Assembly: GCA_002238785.1 (NCBI GenBank)
Contig: MPNA01000002.1
Span: forward strand, 145,775 to 209,774
Length of the DNA stretch: 64,000 nt
Origin: a bacterium OM1 bin76
GTDB lineage: Bacteria; Actinomycetota; Acidimicrobiia; Spongiisociales; ZC4RG35
Direction: 5' to 3'
Shown: positions 37,651 through 46,468 of the stretch, piece after piece
Layout: the number at the start of each line of letters is the position of its first letter
Numbering within the stretch: position 1 is the first letter of the stretch
The notes under the pieces: model-generated
Told to the model about the DNA's origin: nothing
The model's input: only the letters and a program-made list of their open reading frames with translations
Database searches by the model: none
Program-made: the position numbers and the translations under genes

Positions 37651-38355
37651 TCAATCCAATCCCAAGAGGGCCAGGATCTCGGCGGCGGGCAGGACCCGGG
37701 CGTATTTGGCGTCGAGATCGGCCAGGTTGACCATGTGATTGAGGGTGGCCCTGTCAAAACACCCGTCCTCGGCCACCAGCATCTCGAATCCGTAGGACGA
37801 CCCGTCCACCGCCGTGGCCCGAACACAGCCCGAGGTGGTCCCCCCGGCCACCACCAGGCTGTCGCATCCGCGGTGGGTCAGTGATGAAACCAGGGGAGTG
37901 CCGAAAAAAGCGCTGGCCTTGGGTTTTCGCAGAACCCACTCGTCCTCTCGTGGCTCCACGGCCGCAATGATCTCACGGCCCTCGGGAACATCTGTGGTGG
38001 TAGTGCCCCTGGTAACTGGGCCTGTCCAACGCTGGCCTCCATCCGGCGTGGTGAATATCACCGGCCGACCAGCGGCACGGAATGCCTCCAACAACCCGCG
38101 AATGGCCGGGACAACTGCCCAAGCCTTGTCCCCACACGCCTGACGCCAGGTCTTCTGAGCCTCGAAAACCGGCAAGTTGGGACCCACGAACGCTTCAGTG
38201 ACGTCCACCACCAAAAGGGTGGGTGACACACCTGTAAACGGCTTCCGTGATCGTGAATACTCCGACAGGTTGGCCGCGTCCTCAGCGCTGAGAACCTCTC
38301 TCCAGTCGCCGGACTCGGGGAGTGGTCGATTGAGTTCAGTCATCAATACAGACAC
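37651..38355 (-). CDS. Isochorismatase-family cysteine hydrolase
   Basis: The 234-residue protein has the catalytic triad of the family: Asp in LLVVDVTEAFVGPN near residue 51, Lys in VLRKPKASAFFGTPL, and Cys in VVAGGTTSGCVRATAVDGSSYGF. GGTTSGCVRATA is the standard active-site turn. Members hydrolyse N-carbamoyl compounds, nicotinamide-like amides or isochorismate. The substrate is unassigned. A start at the internal Met of MTELNRPL is also possible. Confidence 0.87.
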   Translation of the reverse strand: MSVLMTELNRPLPESGDWREVLSAEDAANLSEYSRSRKPFTGVSPTLLVVDVTEAFVGPNLPVFEAQKTWRQACGDKAWAVVPAIRGLLEAFRAAGRPVIFTTPDGGQRWTGPVTRGTTTTDVPEGREIIAAVEPREDEWVLRKPKASAFFGTPLVSSLTHRGCDSLVVAGGTTSGCVRATAVDGSSYGFEMLVAEDGCFDRATLNHMVNLADLDAKYARVLPAAEILALLGLD

Positions 38356-38459
38356 CTTACCCGGCCTTTTGTCAGGAAGGGTTCCGGCTCCTGGTACCGG
38401 TGGCGCCTGCCTGTCAATTCGAATGGCAATGGCGGGCGGGATGCCGTATCCTGTGGTTC

Positions 38460-38532
38460 GGGGCCGTAGCTCAATTGGCAGAGCAACGGGCTTTTAACCC
38501 GGAGGTCGTGGGTTCGATTCCCACCGGCCCCA
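38460..38532 (+). tRNA. tRNA-Lys (anticodon UUU)
   Basis: The acceptor stem GGGGCCG (38460-38466) pairs with CGGCCCC (38525-38531). The D arm is GCTC...GAGC, the anticodon loop is CTTTTAA with anticodon TTT, and the T arm is GTGGG-TTCGATT-CCCAC. The discriminator is A, and CCA is not encoded. The first anticodon-stem pair is A-G. A 25-kb accessory region begins right after it, so it may be an integration site. Confidence 0.93.
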
Positions 38533-38723
38533 CCCAAGGGCTCCTTGCCATTTATTGTTGCAAGTGCCCGTTTTTGTTGGCGATTTAGCGGGTGACTGGC
38601 GGGTTTTGCCTGGTTTTCGCTGTTTTGGGGGTGTCCGACTGGTTTGGAGGGGTGTTTCGGGCTAGCCGATGGCCTTTTGGTTGTTGTTGGAGGTGGGGTT
38701 TTGGTTGTGGGGGCGCGCTAAAG

Positions 38724-38744
38724 CTGACAGCGGGTTGCTGTCGG
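38724..38744. terminator. Hairpin after the transposase gene
   Basis: CTGACAGC and GCTGTCGG (one mismatch) enclose a five-base loop, six bases past the transposase stop at 38750. No T run follows, so it may be a weak or Rho-assisted end, or a structural element of the mobile unit. Confidence 0.35.
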
Positions 38745-38749
38745 ATGTG

Positions 38750-40492
38750 TTAGGCGTTGGTGGGCGTGCTGCCCGGTGGCCCTCGGGGCGCGGTTCCGTT
38801 AGTGGCTATGGGTTTGTCGGGCGGCGCGGTTTCGTTGTCTGGGGGCGGTGGATGGTCGCCGTTGTTTTCTGCTGATCGTTTTCGGGAGAGGTAGCTTTTG
38901 GCTTGGCGTAGGTTGTGAGCGACGATTAGGGCGAGAACGCCCATGTTGTTGGCGATGGCGCCGAGTGCCCGGCACCAGCCGTGTCGGAGGCCGCCGTCGG
39001 TTTTGACCATGTTGTTGAAGTTTTCGATTTGCATGCGTCGGGTGTAGCGCTTTTTCCATGCGGGTGTGCCGAAGGGAATGCTCTGGTAGGTGTCGAGTTG
39101 TTCCACGGGGATGGTCAGGGTGCCGTCGCAGCAGTATTCGTCTTCGATGTTGACAACGCGGGGCACGGTGCGTTCGCGGGTGGCTCTGCGTCGGCTGCGG
39201 GTTTTGGCGTTGGTGGTGACCCGCCCGGCGCATTGGGGGCAGATGAAACGAATGGCTCCGTTTTTGTCGGGTTTGCTGATGGGCGAATATCGGTATTTGG
39301 CACGGTCGGCGTACCACTTCCGTAGTTTTTTGCCGGTGAGATCTTCAGGTGGTACCCATAGGTCTTCGGGCATCCATTTCGGGAAGAAGGTGCCGCAGTT
39401 GAGGAGCAGTGTCTGTTCTTTGCCTTTGAGTCCTGCTTTGACGAGTTCCGCTTTTTCCTTGTGGTCGTCGTCGTAGTCCATCACTATGTCGATGCCTAGT
39501 CGGTGCAAGGGCCGGACGAAATCTTTCCCGAAGCGGGTGTATCCGAGGTCGGCGATGACTGTTGTGACGTTGGGAAATTGTTCGAGGGTGGCGAGGATGG
39601 CGTTGAGTCCGCTGAGAGCGATGTCGTTGTTAGCGGGCACCGATTTGACGTGGGGGGAGAACATGGGCGGGGCTGCGCCTATTCGTATTCTGTGGGGGTC
39701 TCCGCTCCATGTGGCGTCGGCGGCGAGGGTGACCGCGTGCCCGTACATACCGTTGAACGGCCCGGCAGGGATCTTGTTGGTGGCGGTGCGCCAACCGCCC
39801 CGGCAGTCGGGACAGGCGCTGCGGCGGAGACGACCCCGCAAGTCAAGCTCTCCGATTTTGGGGTTTTCTTTCAGGGGCTGGTGTTTTCGGACTTCCTTTT
39901 CGATGCGGTGGTCTTTGGTTACGGCCCAACATGTGATGGGTGTCCAGTCCAAAGCAACAGTGGTGATTTCGTTTGTCAGGCCCACAGGGAGGGTGGCGGA
40001 GACGAATGTGTGCATGAACCAGTCGATCGATCGGATAGCGCCGTTGGACGTGAACCAGGTTTGCAATAGGGCCGCTTCGAGGCGTTTGATTTGTTTGACC
40101 GTCATCGTGTAGGTGATCGGATGTCGTGTGTCCCAGGTCCACAGTCCCAGTTCGATACCGAGGCGGTGGTCGAGTCCGTTGATTACCGAGCAGATGTCGC
40201 TTCGGAGGTACCGGTCTTTTTCTTCGGCGGCGAGGATCATGCACAGCAGCAGTGTTTTGATACTGAGACGGGATTTCCGTCCTGGGTGGCGACGGAGACG
40301 CTTTTCCAGTTCGGGGATGAGACCGCTCGATTGGATTACCCGCAGTATCCGCCGGGCCAGCCGGTTGTTTGATTTCTTGGGATAGCGCTTGTCCTCGCTG
40401 GGATGATCTCCGGGCAGTCGCGACTCGAGGTTGCTTTTCTCGCGGTTGTCCTGTTCGTTTCCAGCGGCCCGGAGGTGTTGTTTGAGGGTCAT
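38750..40492 (-). CDS. DDE transposase with zinc-ribbon inserts
   Basis: The 580-residue protein shows the DDE triad of IS4/IS1182-like transposases: Asp 182 in VALDWTPITCWA, Asp 315 in TTVIADLGYTRF, and Glu 490 in RRMQIENFNNMVK. The last is followed by GVLALIVAHNLR, as in this fold. Cys pairs at 227/230 (CPDC) and 418/421 (CPQC), plus Cys 454-455, may form a zinc-binding insertion between the second Asp and the Glu. Its ATG overlaps the stop of the upstream recombinase-like gene (ATGA), so the two genes form one unit. The Pro-rich tail is low complexity. I did not find terminal inverted repeats. Confidence 0.78.
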   Translation of the reverse strand: MTLKQHLRAAGNEQDNREKSNLESRLPGDHPSEDKRYPKKSNNRLARRILRVIQSSGLIPELEKRLRRHPGRKSRLSIKTLLLCMILAAEEKDRYLRSDICSVINGLDHRLGIELGLWTWDTRHPITYTMTVKQIKRLEAALLQTWFTSNGAIRSIDWFMHTFVSATLPVGLTNEITTVALDWTPITCWAVTKDHRIEKEVRKHQPLKENPKIGELDLRGRLRRSACPDCRGGWRTATNKIPAGPFNGMYGHAVTLAADATWSGDPHRIRIGAAPPMFSPHVKSVPANNDIALSGLNAILATLEQFPNVTTVIADLGYTRFGKDFVRPLHRLGIDIVMDYDDDHKEKAELVKAGLKGKEQTLLLNCGTFFPKWMPEDLWVPPEDLTGKKLRKWYADRAKYRYSPISKPDKNGAIRFICPQCAGRVTTNAKTRSRRRATRERTVPRVVNIEDEYCCDGTLTIPVEQLDTYQSIPFGTPAWKKRYTRRMQIENFNNMVKTDGGLRHGWCRALGAIANNMGVLALIVAHNLRQAKSYLSRKRSAENNGDHPPPPDNETAPPDKPIATNGTAPRGPPGSTPTNA

Positions 40493-41421
40493 GCGCCCAG
40501 CGCCCCCGTCACCGCTGTCATGTCATCCAGGGAGGCGTTGATGTAGCCGAGGAGACTGTCGAGGGTGTTGGCGGACAGCGGCCCGGCGACTCTTCGCAGC
40601 GAAGCCAGGGGAGTGCCCGCTGTCAGGTGAGCGGAGAGCCATGTCGAACGGGCCCGTCGCAATGACAGGCCCTGTGCGTTGACGGGACCGAGCCCCTGGG
40701 CGACCGCGTGGACAGCGTTGTGGTGGTCGCCCGTGACAAACCGATCAGTTGGACAGAGACTCGCTGCTGCGCGGGCCAGGTTCGTGTAAGCAGCCCGGAT
40801 CGGTACCAGACGAGAGTTGTTGCCTCTCACCCGTACCACCAGTCGGCCATTGCCGAAATCTTCGAGGTCGGCGGTGCGGGCAGCGGTGATTTCTACGCCG
40901 TTCAAACCGGCTCCGAGGGCACCGGAGACGACCCACATGCGGGTAGCGCGGTTGGAACGTCCCGGCAGCCTCGCGGCGGCGACGAAGTCTGTTTCTTCGG
41001 CAGGGGTGTAGGGTTCGGCTACTTTCAGCCTGCTGACTTTCTGTGGTGGGGGTGGCCACGCTGTCGGGTTGGCGGCCCGACCAATGATGCGTAGCAACCA
41101 CCGGAGCTTTTCCCTTCCCTTGGGCGACAAGTGCGGGTTTTGACGCATCGACCAGTACTCGACGTTTTCGGGTGTCAACACAATGTCCCGGTCGACCGTG
41201 CCCAACGAGCGATGCGCCCACACTGCTATCCCCGCGACAGCTCCCAAGAACCGCTGTGCCTGGTTGGCGTCGTGGGGAGGCACCGCTGTGACCCATTTGC
41301 GGACTGTGGGCAGCAACGGCTCCAACGCGTCCACGTCGCGGGCTGGCCACTTGGCCGGGCGCCAACGTTCCAACACTTCGGCCACTTCGGGCGGCGGTGT
41401 CGGGGATCGGTTCATCCGCAC
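40489..41421 (-). CDS. Degenerate tyrosine-recombinase-like protein
   Basis: The 310-residue protein reads like a tyrosine recombinase with an altered active site. An N-terminal helical SAM-like part (residues 30-120) is followed by GALGAGLNGVEITAARTADLE (168-188), where the catalytic Arg position is Asn 174. RVRGNNSRLVPI fits the core strands. SLRRARSTWLSAHL (253-266) stands in for HxxR, and LLGYIN with Tyr 293 could be the nucleophile. Loss of the first Arg suggests it is not a normal recombinase. It may bind DNA for the downstream transposase. The family assignment is by pattern only. Confidence 0.55.
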   Translation of the reverse strand: MRMNRSPTPPPEVAEVLERWRPAKWPARDVDALEPLLPTVRKWVTAVPPHDANQAQRFLGAVAGIAVWAHRSLGTVDRDIVLTPENVEYWSMRQNPHLSPKGREKLRWLLRIIGRAANPTAWPPPPQKVSRLKVAEPYTPAEETDFVAAARLPGRSNRATRMWVVSGALGAGLNGVEITAARTADLEDFGNGRLVVRVRGNNSRLVPIRAAYTNLARAAASLCPTDRFVTGDHHNAVHAVAQGLGPVNAQGLSLRRARSTWLSAHLTAGTPLASLRRVAGPLSANTLDSLLGYINASLDDMTAVTGALGA

Positions 41422-41718
41422 AGTCCCAACCCGCCTCCCGTGCGGTTCGTCCTCGCCGGACGGCCGTCACCGACACGTGTGACAGTTCCCGCCGGGATGC
41501 CCCGGGGAGGCGTTTGCCGGGACAGGTCTTTCGTTGCGAATGTCTGTTTGCACACCTCCCCTATCAAACCACAACCCCCGACACTAAGATTGCTATTAGC
41601 ATCCTGTAGCTCTAAAACCCTGATCACAACTCTGACTTTGTCCATTGAACTCGACAATATCAGGTGCCTGTGACACCTTAATGATCACCCCAAAAGGGGT
41701 CGGCTACGCTTCTCCCTC
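41422..41718. promoter_or_regulatory. Divergent promoter region with two small palindromes
   Basis: This lies between the recombinase-like gene (minus) and the HTH gene (plus). AGGTG...CACCT at 41662-41678 and ACCCC-AAAA-GGGGT at 41687-41700 are short inverted repeats just before the HTH start, and could be its autoregulatory operators. Confidence 0.35.
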
Positions 41719-42063
41719 ATGCCCAGTCCCCGGAACCACCCAATCGCCTACCTCGAAGAAAACGGTGACTTTCCCCACGGCCCCTACCAAAAAGACGCAC
41801 CCAAAGAAGTCTTCCTCGCAGCAGGCCTAGCCGTCCGACTCCAAACCAAGATCGGCGACGAATCGATAAGGTACATCGCCAAAAAAGCCGATCTCAGTCC
41901 CCAAACACTCCTCAACATTCTCAAAGGAGCATCCTGGCCGGATCTTCGCACCATCGCCAGACTCGAAAACGCTCTCGACACCAAACTATGGGGAAACGAA
42001 CACCGCCGCTACTACCGCCGCCTCCACATCTGGTTGGAACATCCCAACCAGCAGCCCCGATGA
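41719..42063 (+). CDS. Small helix-turn-helix (XRE-like) protein
   Basis: The 114-residue protein has a helix-turn-helix in its second half: IRYIAKKADLSPQTLLNILKGASWPDLRTIARLENALDTKLWG (residues 51-94). The scaffold is that of XRE repressors. It lies divergent from the recombinase/transposase unit and could regulate it. Two small inverted repeats sit before its ATG. No homologue can be named. Confidence 0.65.
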   Translation: MPSPRNHPIAYLEENGDFPHGPYQKDAPKEVFLAAGLAVRLQTKIGDESIRYIAKKADLSPQTLLNILKGASWPDLRTIARLENALDTKLWGNEHRRYYRRLHIWLEHPNQQPR

Positions 42064-42209
42064 CGCGCATGCCGCCCCATAGAATGGGCGGGTCCTGCTC
42101 GCCCGGGAGACAGCAATCGACGATCCCCCTTGGACCGTTCCGGGTGGCCGCCTGCTGTTGCGGGGTGCGGGGCTTATAATGCTGGGATGGTGTTGGCGAA
42201 TGTGAGGCT

Positions 42210-43700
42210 GTGAAGCTGCCGAGGTGGGGTTTGCTGGTGGGGGTAGGGATGCTGGTGGGATGGTTGGTGTTTGTCGCGTCGGTCTCCGCGGAGACGGTTC
42301 CCCGTTTTGAGGATGTTCCCGAAGGGCATGTGGCTGAGTCCGCTATCGAGTGGGCCGCCGAGAACGGGATCACTGTGGGTGTGGGCAGCAACCGTTTTGG
42401 GATGGGGCAGACCCTCACCCGTTATGAGATGGTCACTTTTTTGTGTCGGGCTTTCAGTCCCCACAGTTGTGTAAGCGGTGTCGGGGGAAGCGACCGGTTT
42501 GATGATGTGCCGGCGGGTCATTGGGCGAACTACCCGGTTGGTTGGGCGGTGAGCCGGGGCATCACCAGCGGAGTGAGCGCGACCGGGTTCGGGGGGTCTG
42601 GGACGCTCACCCGGGAGCAAATGATGACTTTTTTGTATCGCGCTGAGGGAAGCCCGGCCGGGGGGTCTTTGGGAAGCGACGTTTATCGGGACGTTCCCGA
42701 CGATCACAGCCAATGGGCCAACCGGCCGATTGGATGGGCGTTCGACCAGGGCGTCAGCGGCGGAGTGGCGGAGGGGAGTTTTGGGTTCGGCACGCCCGTA
42801 TCGCGAGAAGAGATGGTGCTGTTTCTTTGCCGGGCTGTGACACCGGTGACGTGTCCGCCGTCGCAGCAGCCGCTCCCGGCCGTGTTGCCGCCGTGGTCTG
42901 GGATCGAGATCGCCGCTCCGCCGTCTGCGCATGACCGTGTTTACGGCCCTTATGATCCTTTCTACACCCAAGCGGCGGTTGTGGGCAGGTTGCATGTGAT
43001 CGCCGGTGAAGCGGTGAATCCCGAAGCTGTGCAGCGGGTGGCGTTCACGATCAGACAGATGCTCGCGAACCGCCTTGACGTGGCAGACCAGATGGCCCGC
43101 TACTTCTATGTCGTGGTTGCCCGGACACAGTCACCAATGTCGAGTGTGCCCGAGATTCAGGCGTTGCCGCAGTGGCTGATCGACGAATGGCGGTTCGACG
43201 TGACCCAGATCATCGCGGGTGGGCGGGGTCCTTCCGTGTGTTTGGGATGCGAAGGCGGCGGAGCGTTGCCGTTCGTGTTGGTCAGCGAAGCCAACGCTAT
43301 GTGCAGCGGACACCCGGTTGATACTCATCCCACCGAGGATGTCGTGGTGCATGAGGTCGCCCACGGTATTCACAGCTCTTTCCGACTGGCCGACTCCGAA
43401 ACCGGTGTTGCTGCGGGGGACAGGTTCGATGACCAGTTGCAACGGGTCTACGAACAAGCCCTCGTTGACGGTCTGTGGGGAGGCCCTCACTACGCCGCGA
43501 CCAACCGCGACGAATACTTCGCGGAGGTTTTCCAGTTCTGGTCCGGAGTCAACGACAACGACGCCACGTGGGTCGACCGTTTCGACCTGGCCCGCCAAAG
43601 CGCCGAACTAGCCGAATACGACCCCCGAGCCGCTGCTTTCCTGGAAGAGCGCTTCGGGGAGGTCGCCGTCGCGGGATCATGCCACTACTACGGCGAATAA
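42210..43700 (+). CDS. SLH-domain protein with putative zinc metalloprotease domain
   Basis: The 496-residue protein starts at GTG with a signal peptide (residues 5-27, WGLLVGVGMLVGWLVFVASVSA). Three S-layer homology repeats follow, near residues 30-82, 95-146 and 158-210. Each has an F.DVP.GHWA..PI.WA...GIT.G......F and a LTR.EM..FL.RA ending. They anchor the protein to the cell wall. The C-terminal half carries HEVAHGIH at residues 381-388, matching HExxH, and NRDEYFAEVFQFW, which may give the third zinc ligand, as in gluzincins. It is probably a wall-attached protease. The substrate is unknown. Confidence 0.78.
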   Translation: MKLPRWGLLVGVGMLVGWLVFVASVSAETVPRFEDVPEGHVAESAIEWAAENGITVGVGSNRFGMGQTLTRYEMVTFLCRAFSPHSCVSGVGGSDRFDDVPAGHWANYPVGWAVSRGITSGVSATGFGGSGTLTREQMMTFLYRAEGSPAGGSLGSDVYRDVPDDHSQWANRPIGWAFDQGVSGGVAEGSFGFGTPVSREEMVLFLCRAVTPVTCPPSQQPLPAVLPPWSGIEIAAPPSAHDRVYGPYDPFYTQAAVVGRLHVIAGEAVNPEAVQRVAFTIRQMLANRLDVADQMARYFYVVVARTQSPMSSVPEIQALPQWLIDEWRFDVTQIIAGGRGPSVCLGCEGGGALPFVLVSEANAMCSGHPVDTHPTEDVVVHEVAHGIHSSFRLADSETGVAAGDRFDDQLQRVYEQALVDGLWGGPHYAATNRDEYFAEVFQFWSGVNDNDATWVDRFDLARQSAELAEYDPRAAAFLEERFGEVAVAGSCHYYGE

Positions 43701-44169
43701 ACACCCCCCTTTGGAAGAGCCGAGAAGCAACCGCGGGATCCTGGCCTTGACACTCACCAGATGGGTACTTTCTGTGTGCTCGCCTCCCTCGTCCGTCCTT
43801 TGCTAACACTTCCCGGTTGGTGTGCCCCTGTCTGTGTGTCTCGCGCACGCGGGCGCGCCACACCGAAGCTAAGTCAAAAATATCCTCGCGCATGGCCCAC
43901 CGGAAACCCGGGCCGCTGTCAGACCCCCGAACCAATGCGAGCACACAGAAAAACCGGACGCAAAAGGGGCCGAAATCCGCTGGCCATCACGAACAGCGAA
44001 GGCTCCGCACTGCGAAGCCTCGACGTGAACCGCGAGGCCTTGTTGGTTCGCGATTTGGCCTGCTGGTGTCGGCAATGACGGGATTATGGCCCTCACCTGT
44101 TCCGAACCGCATCGACTTGTCTATCCCCTTGGCTTTTAGCAGTTGCCGGGGGCCGGGGGTGGTTTTTTT
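43701..44169. other. Intergenic stretch, nothing recognised
   Basis: This 469-base gap lies between the SLH protein and the convergent restriction-endonuclease candidate. A 134-residue open frame on the plus strand lacks a ribosome site and is rich in Arg, Pro and Ser as random frames are, so I do not call it. Confidence 0.3.
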
Positions 44170-45174
44170 CTATGTCAGGGGGGTGTACCCGGCTGTTTGG
44201 AAGGGGCTGGAGTCCAAATAGATTTTGGCTTCTGGGGCTCCTTGGAATCGTCCGTGGCTCCATCGCACTTCCATGTGTCCCTGTACTTGGAGGAGGTTGC
44301 CTGTGGCCTTTTCTCTAAGTTCGGCTTGCCACCCGACTTTTGGCTGTCCTGCTTGTTCGGGTTCGATGTCAAAGGATCGGAAGTCGTAGCGTTGGCGGAA
44401 GTCCCAGGGGGTGTCAACCCGGTACCGCACAGCCGTGTTCCTGAGCGTCCCGAGCACGAAGTACGGCGCGGGTTGGAACCGGAGCAGCCGCCAAAGGAGT
44501 TCTTCTTTCATGCCGAGGCGGTTACCCAACGAGGCGTTCCATCTTTGAGCGGAAGCTTGTGACACCTGGATGGTGAACTCCCCGTAGGGACCGGCTAGGG
44601 GCGCCGGCCAGCGTCGTTTGAACGACTGTTTTAGTAGGTTGCGGTGGTCCCGGTGCAGGTCCGTTACTTTCTCGGGGAGGTCTGTGTCGGTCAGGTGATC
44701 GCGGCAGGCCGTGTAGAACTGCTGGTAAGCGAGGGGTGCTACTTCGTTGTACCAGTTGGTTCTCTTTCCCTGGCGGACGGCTAGGAGCCGGTCGAACAGG
44801 TGAGAGGGCGAGACGTTGTGCAACAGTTTGGAGCCGTATTTGCAACTGACCAGGTAGACGTAGTCGACTCGCAGATCGACGGGGATTTGTTCGTAGCCGG
44901 GTAGTTGGTGGGGTCCTTTCCATTCGACCCTGAGAGGCGGGCGGCCTCGCAGGCCCTCTTCGGCTCGGGCGAAGGCCTTTCCGTTCGCCCACGCCTTCTC
45001 GAAAAGCCTCCGGTTGGAAGGGTCTTCCAAGGCTTGGAACAGGCGATCATAGTGATTGTCGGAAACGCCTACCATGGCGGCGGGCCGGTTTCGGAGGGCT
45101 TCCTCTATGCTGCCCCAGGGCAACATTCCCAGGCCGGTGACGATTTCGGTGATCTCGGTCCGTAGAGAAGCCAT
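44170..45174 (-). CDS. Putative restriction endonuclease partner of the methyltransferase
   Basis: The 334-residue protein is not clearly assignable. PVDLRVDYVYLVSCKYGSKLLHN near residues 98-120 has the D...S-x-K spacing of PD-(D/E)xK nucleases in which Ser or Cys replaces the acid, but this is a weak reading. Context is stronger: a copy of its first 17 codons lies right after the methyltransferase gene at about 47.84-47.89 kb, showing that this gene was once directly downstream of the methyltransferase, as a nuclease partner would be. A hairpin sits just upstream of its ribosome site. Confidence 0.5.
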   Translation of the reverse strand: MASLRTEITEIVTGLGMLPWGSIEEALRNRPAAMVGVSDNHYDRLFQALEDPSNRRLFEKAWANGKAFARAEEGLRGRPPLRVEWKGPHQLPGYEQIPVDLRVDYVYLVSCKYGSKLLHNVSPSHLFDRLLAVRQGKRTNWYNEVAPLAYQQFYTACRDHLTDTDLPEKVTDLHRDHRNLLKQSFKRRWPAPLAGPYGEFTIQVSQASAQRWNASLGNRLGMKEELLWRLLRFQPAPYFVLGTLRNTAVRYRVDTPWDFRQRYDFRSFDIEPEQAGQPKVGWQAELREKATGNLLQVQGHMEVRWSHGRFQGAPEAKIYLDSSPFQTAGYTPLT

Positions 45175-45186
45175 AGCCTTTGATCC

Positions 45187-45223
45187 TAAAAGGGGCCGGT
45201 ATTGTGAGCGGCCGGCCCTTTTT
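45187..45223. terminator. Terminator-like hairpin before the nuclease candidate (copy A)
   Basis: AAAAGGGGCCGG and CCGGCCCTTTTT form a strong stem with T or A runs on both sides, so it can act in both directions. It ends about 13 bases before the ATG at 45174, beside the AAAGG ribosome site. It may limit read-through from the methyltransferase into the nuclease gene. The same hairpin is at 47905-47941. Confidence 0.6.
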
Positions 45224-45227
45224 GGGA

Positions 45228-45530
45228 CTACCGATCGGTGGGGAAAGAATCGCCGATTTGTTGCTTGGTCCAGAACCCCGCAGCGGGACGGCAGGTGGGT
45301 TGGGTTCCGTATGACTGCAAACGCAGAAGGTCCGTAGCGTTTGAAAGCTCGATAAGGTCAAACAAACGTCGAGGTCCAACAGTATTGATGGCTTTCCGCC
45401 CCGCCCCTCGGAGTTTGAGCAACTTGGGGGTTATCACCAGCACCCGAGGCTCGCCGGCTGTTTCTGTTCCATGGAGCACATGCGCCTTCCCCAGTGTCTC
45501 CCACACCACTGTGCCGCGTTGAAGACCCGG
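45228..45530 (-). pseudogene. 3' fragment of the DNA methyltransferase gene
   Basis: The fragment reads VWETLGKAHVLHGTETAGEPRVLVITPKLLK and on to QQIGDSFPTDR. It matches the last 93-odd residues of the methyltransferase at 47946-49430 with few changes, for example LKLRG for PKPRG, INTV for ITAV, and TCRP for TRRP. The frame is unbroken, but the catalytic part is absent. It belongs to copy A of the 411-bp repeat and marks the former junction between the two genes. Confidence 0.85.
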
Positions 45531-45937
45531 CGGTGATTAGCACCTCGGTAGGGAGAATCATGCCGTCGAAGTAGTCGCCCCTCCGAGATCAAGCAAGCTG
45601 ACCGGGCGAAACTCAGATCTCATAAGACCTCGCGAAACTCGGGGGCACACCAATGTTGCTCGAGTCGTGCGCTATCACGCCCCCACCGCCAAGCCGGTCA
45701 TGTGATTTCGGAGGCTTCGCCGCTAGCTGGTTCGCGGGCTCTGAAATCATGGCCCCCTGCCATGCCTGTTTGAGAGGGCGTTGCCCATACGATCACTCTG
45801 CTGCCAGCTGTCCAGATTCCCTAGGTCGCGGGTGGTGGCCTTGGTCTAACGGGTGTCCTACCCCTGAGCATCCATTTGTCAGGATGCCTATAATACCCGA
45901 TGATCGGTAGCCCTTTAGGTGAGACGACAAACACGGC
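45531..45937. other. Left edge of the inserted cassette, nothing recognised
   Basis: This 407-base stretch runs from the end of repeat copy A to the 176-residue gene. It probably holds the cassette promoter. The 85-residue plus-strand open frame at 45653-45910 is Cys/Pro-rich and unconvincing. Confidence 0.35.
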
Positions 45938-46468
45938 ATGACAGCACCCCTCGACGATGGTGCCCTTTTGCGCTTCCTTGAGCGTTACCCACCGAGGCCC
46001 TACCATCGGCGCAACGGTGACTATCCGTCAGTCCAACTCGAACTGGTCGCTCTAACTGATGGCCTTTGCTATCTCAACGAAGTGCTCGACACGTTGCCGA
46101 AGGGCACTCCCCGAAGGTCCCACGAAGAGAGCGGTGAGAACTGCCATCTATGGGTGGTTGACGAGCGAGGGCGACCTTGTATCTCTGAGGCACCATTGGC
46201 TCGCCTAGGGGATGACAATTTGCATCACACCAACATTACGGGAGGTGGACGCGCGTCGATCGGGGGCGAAGTTTGGTTTGACGACACACCTCGTGTGTAC
46301 GTTTCAGGTTCATCGGGCCGGTATCCGCCTTTACACAAGGAGCATTTGGAGGATGCCGAGCTACTCTTCAGGACGGTTGGTTTTGATGTGGTCTCGCTGG
46401 GATGGGATGCAGAGACGGATAAGCCCCGGCGCGTCTGGCTTGGCCAGGGATCTGCGGTGCAGGAATGA
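45938..46468 (+). CDS. Hypothetical protein paired with an XRE-ImmA/IrrE gene
   Basis: The 176-residue soluble protein belongs to no family I recognise. It opens MTAPLDDGALLRFLERYPPRP and has LELVALTDGLCYLNEVLDTLP, HLWVVDERGRPCISEA and ISEAPLARLGDD. It looks globular, with alternating strand-like segments in the middle and an acidic helix HLEDAELLFRTVGF near the end. There is no signal peptide or membrane segment. Its stop overlaps the next start by four bases (ATGA), so the two act together. A toxin or effector released by the ImmA/IrrE protein is one reading. Confidence 0.7.
   Translation: MTAPLDDGALLRFLERYPPRPYHRRNGDYPSVQLELVALTDGLCYLNEVLDTLPKGTPRRSHEESGENCHLWVVDERGRPCISEAPLARLGDDNLHHTNITGGGRASIGGEVWFDDTPRVYVSGSSGRYPPLHKEHLEDAELLFRTVGFDVVSLGWDAETDKPRRVWLGQGSAVQE

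Larger units (their letters stand above)
45120..45530. repeat. 411-bp direct repeat, copy A (flanks the inserted cassette)
   Basis: This copy covers the first codons of the nuclease candidate, the hairpin, and the 3' end of a methyltransferase gene. It aligns without gaps to 47838-48248, with roughly 93% identity by eye. Most differences are G-to-A or C-to-T in copy A. The two copies bracket the 45.94-47.82 kb gene pair. Confidence 0.85.

Noticed and set aside
43817..44221. 134-residue plus-strand open frame after the SLH gene
   Set aside because: No ribosome site, no domain-like segments, and it overlaps the end of the nuclease candidate.
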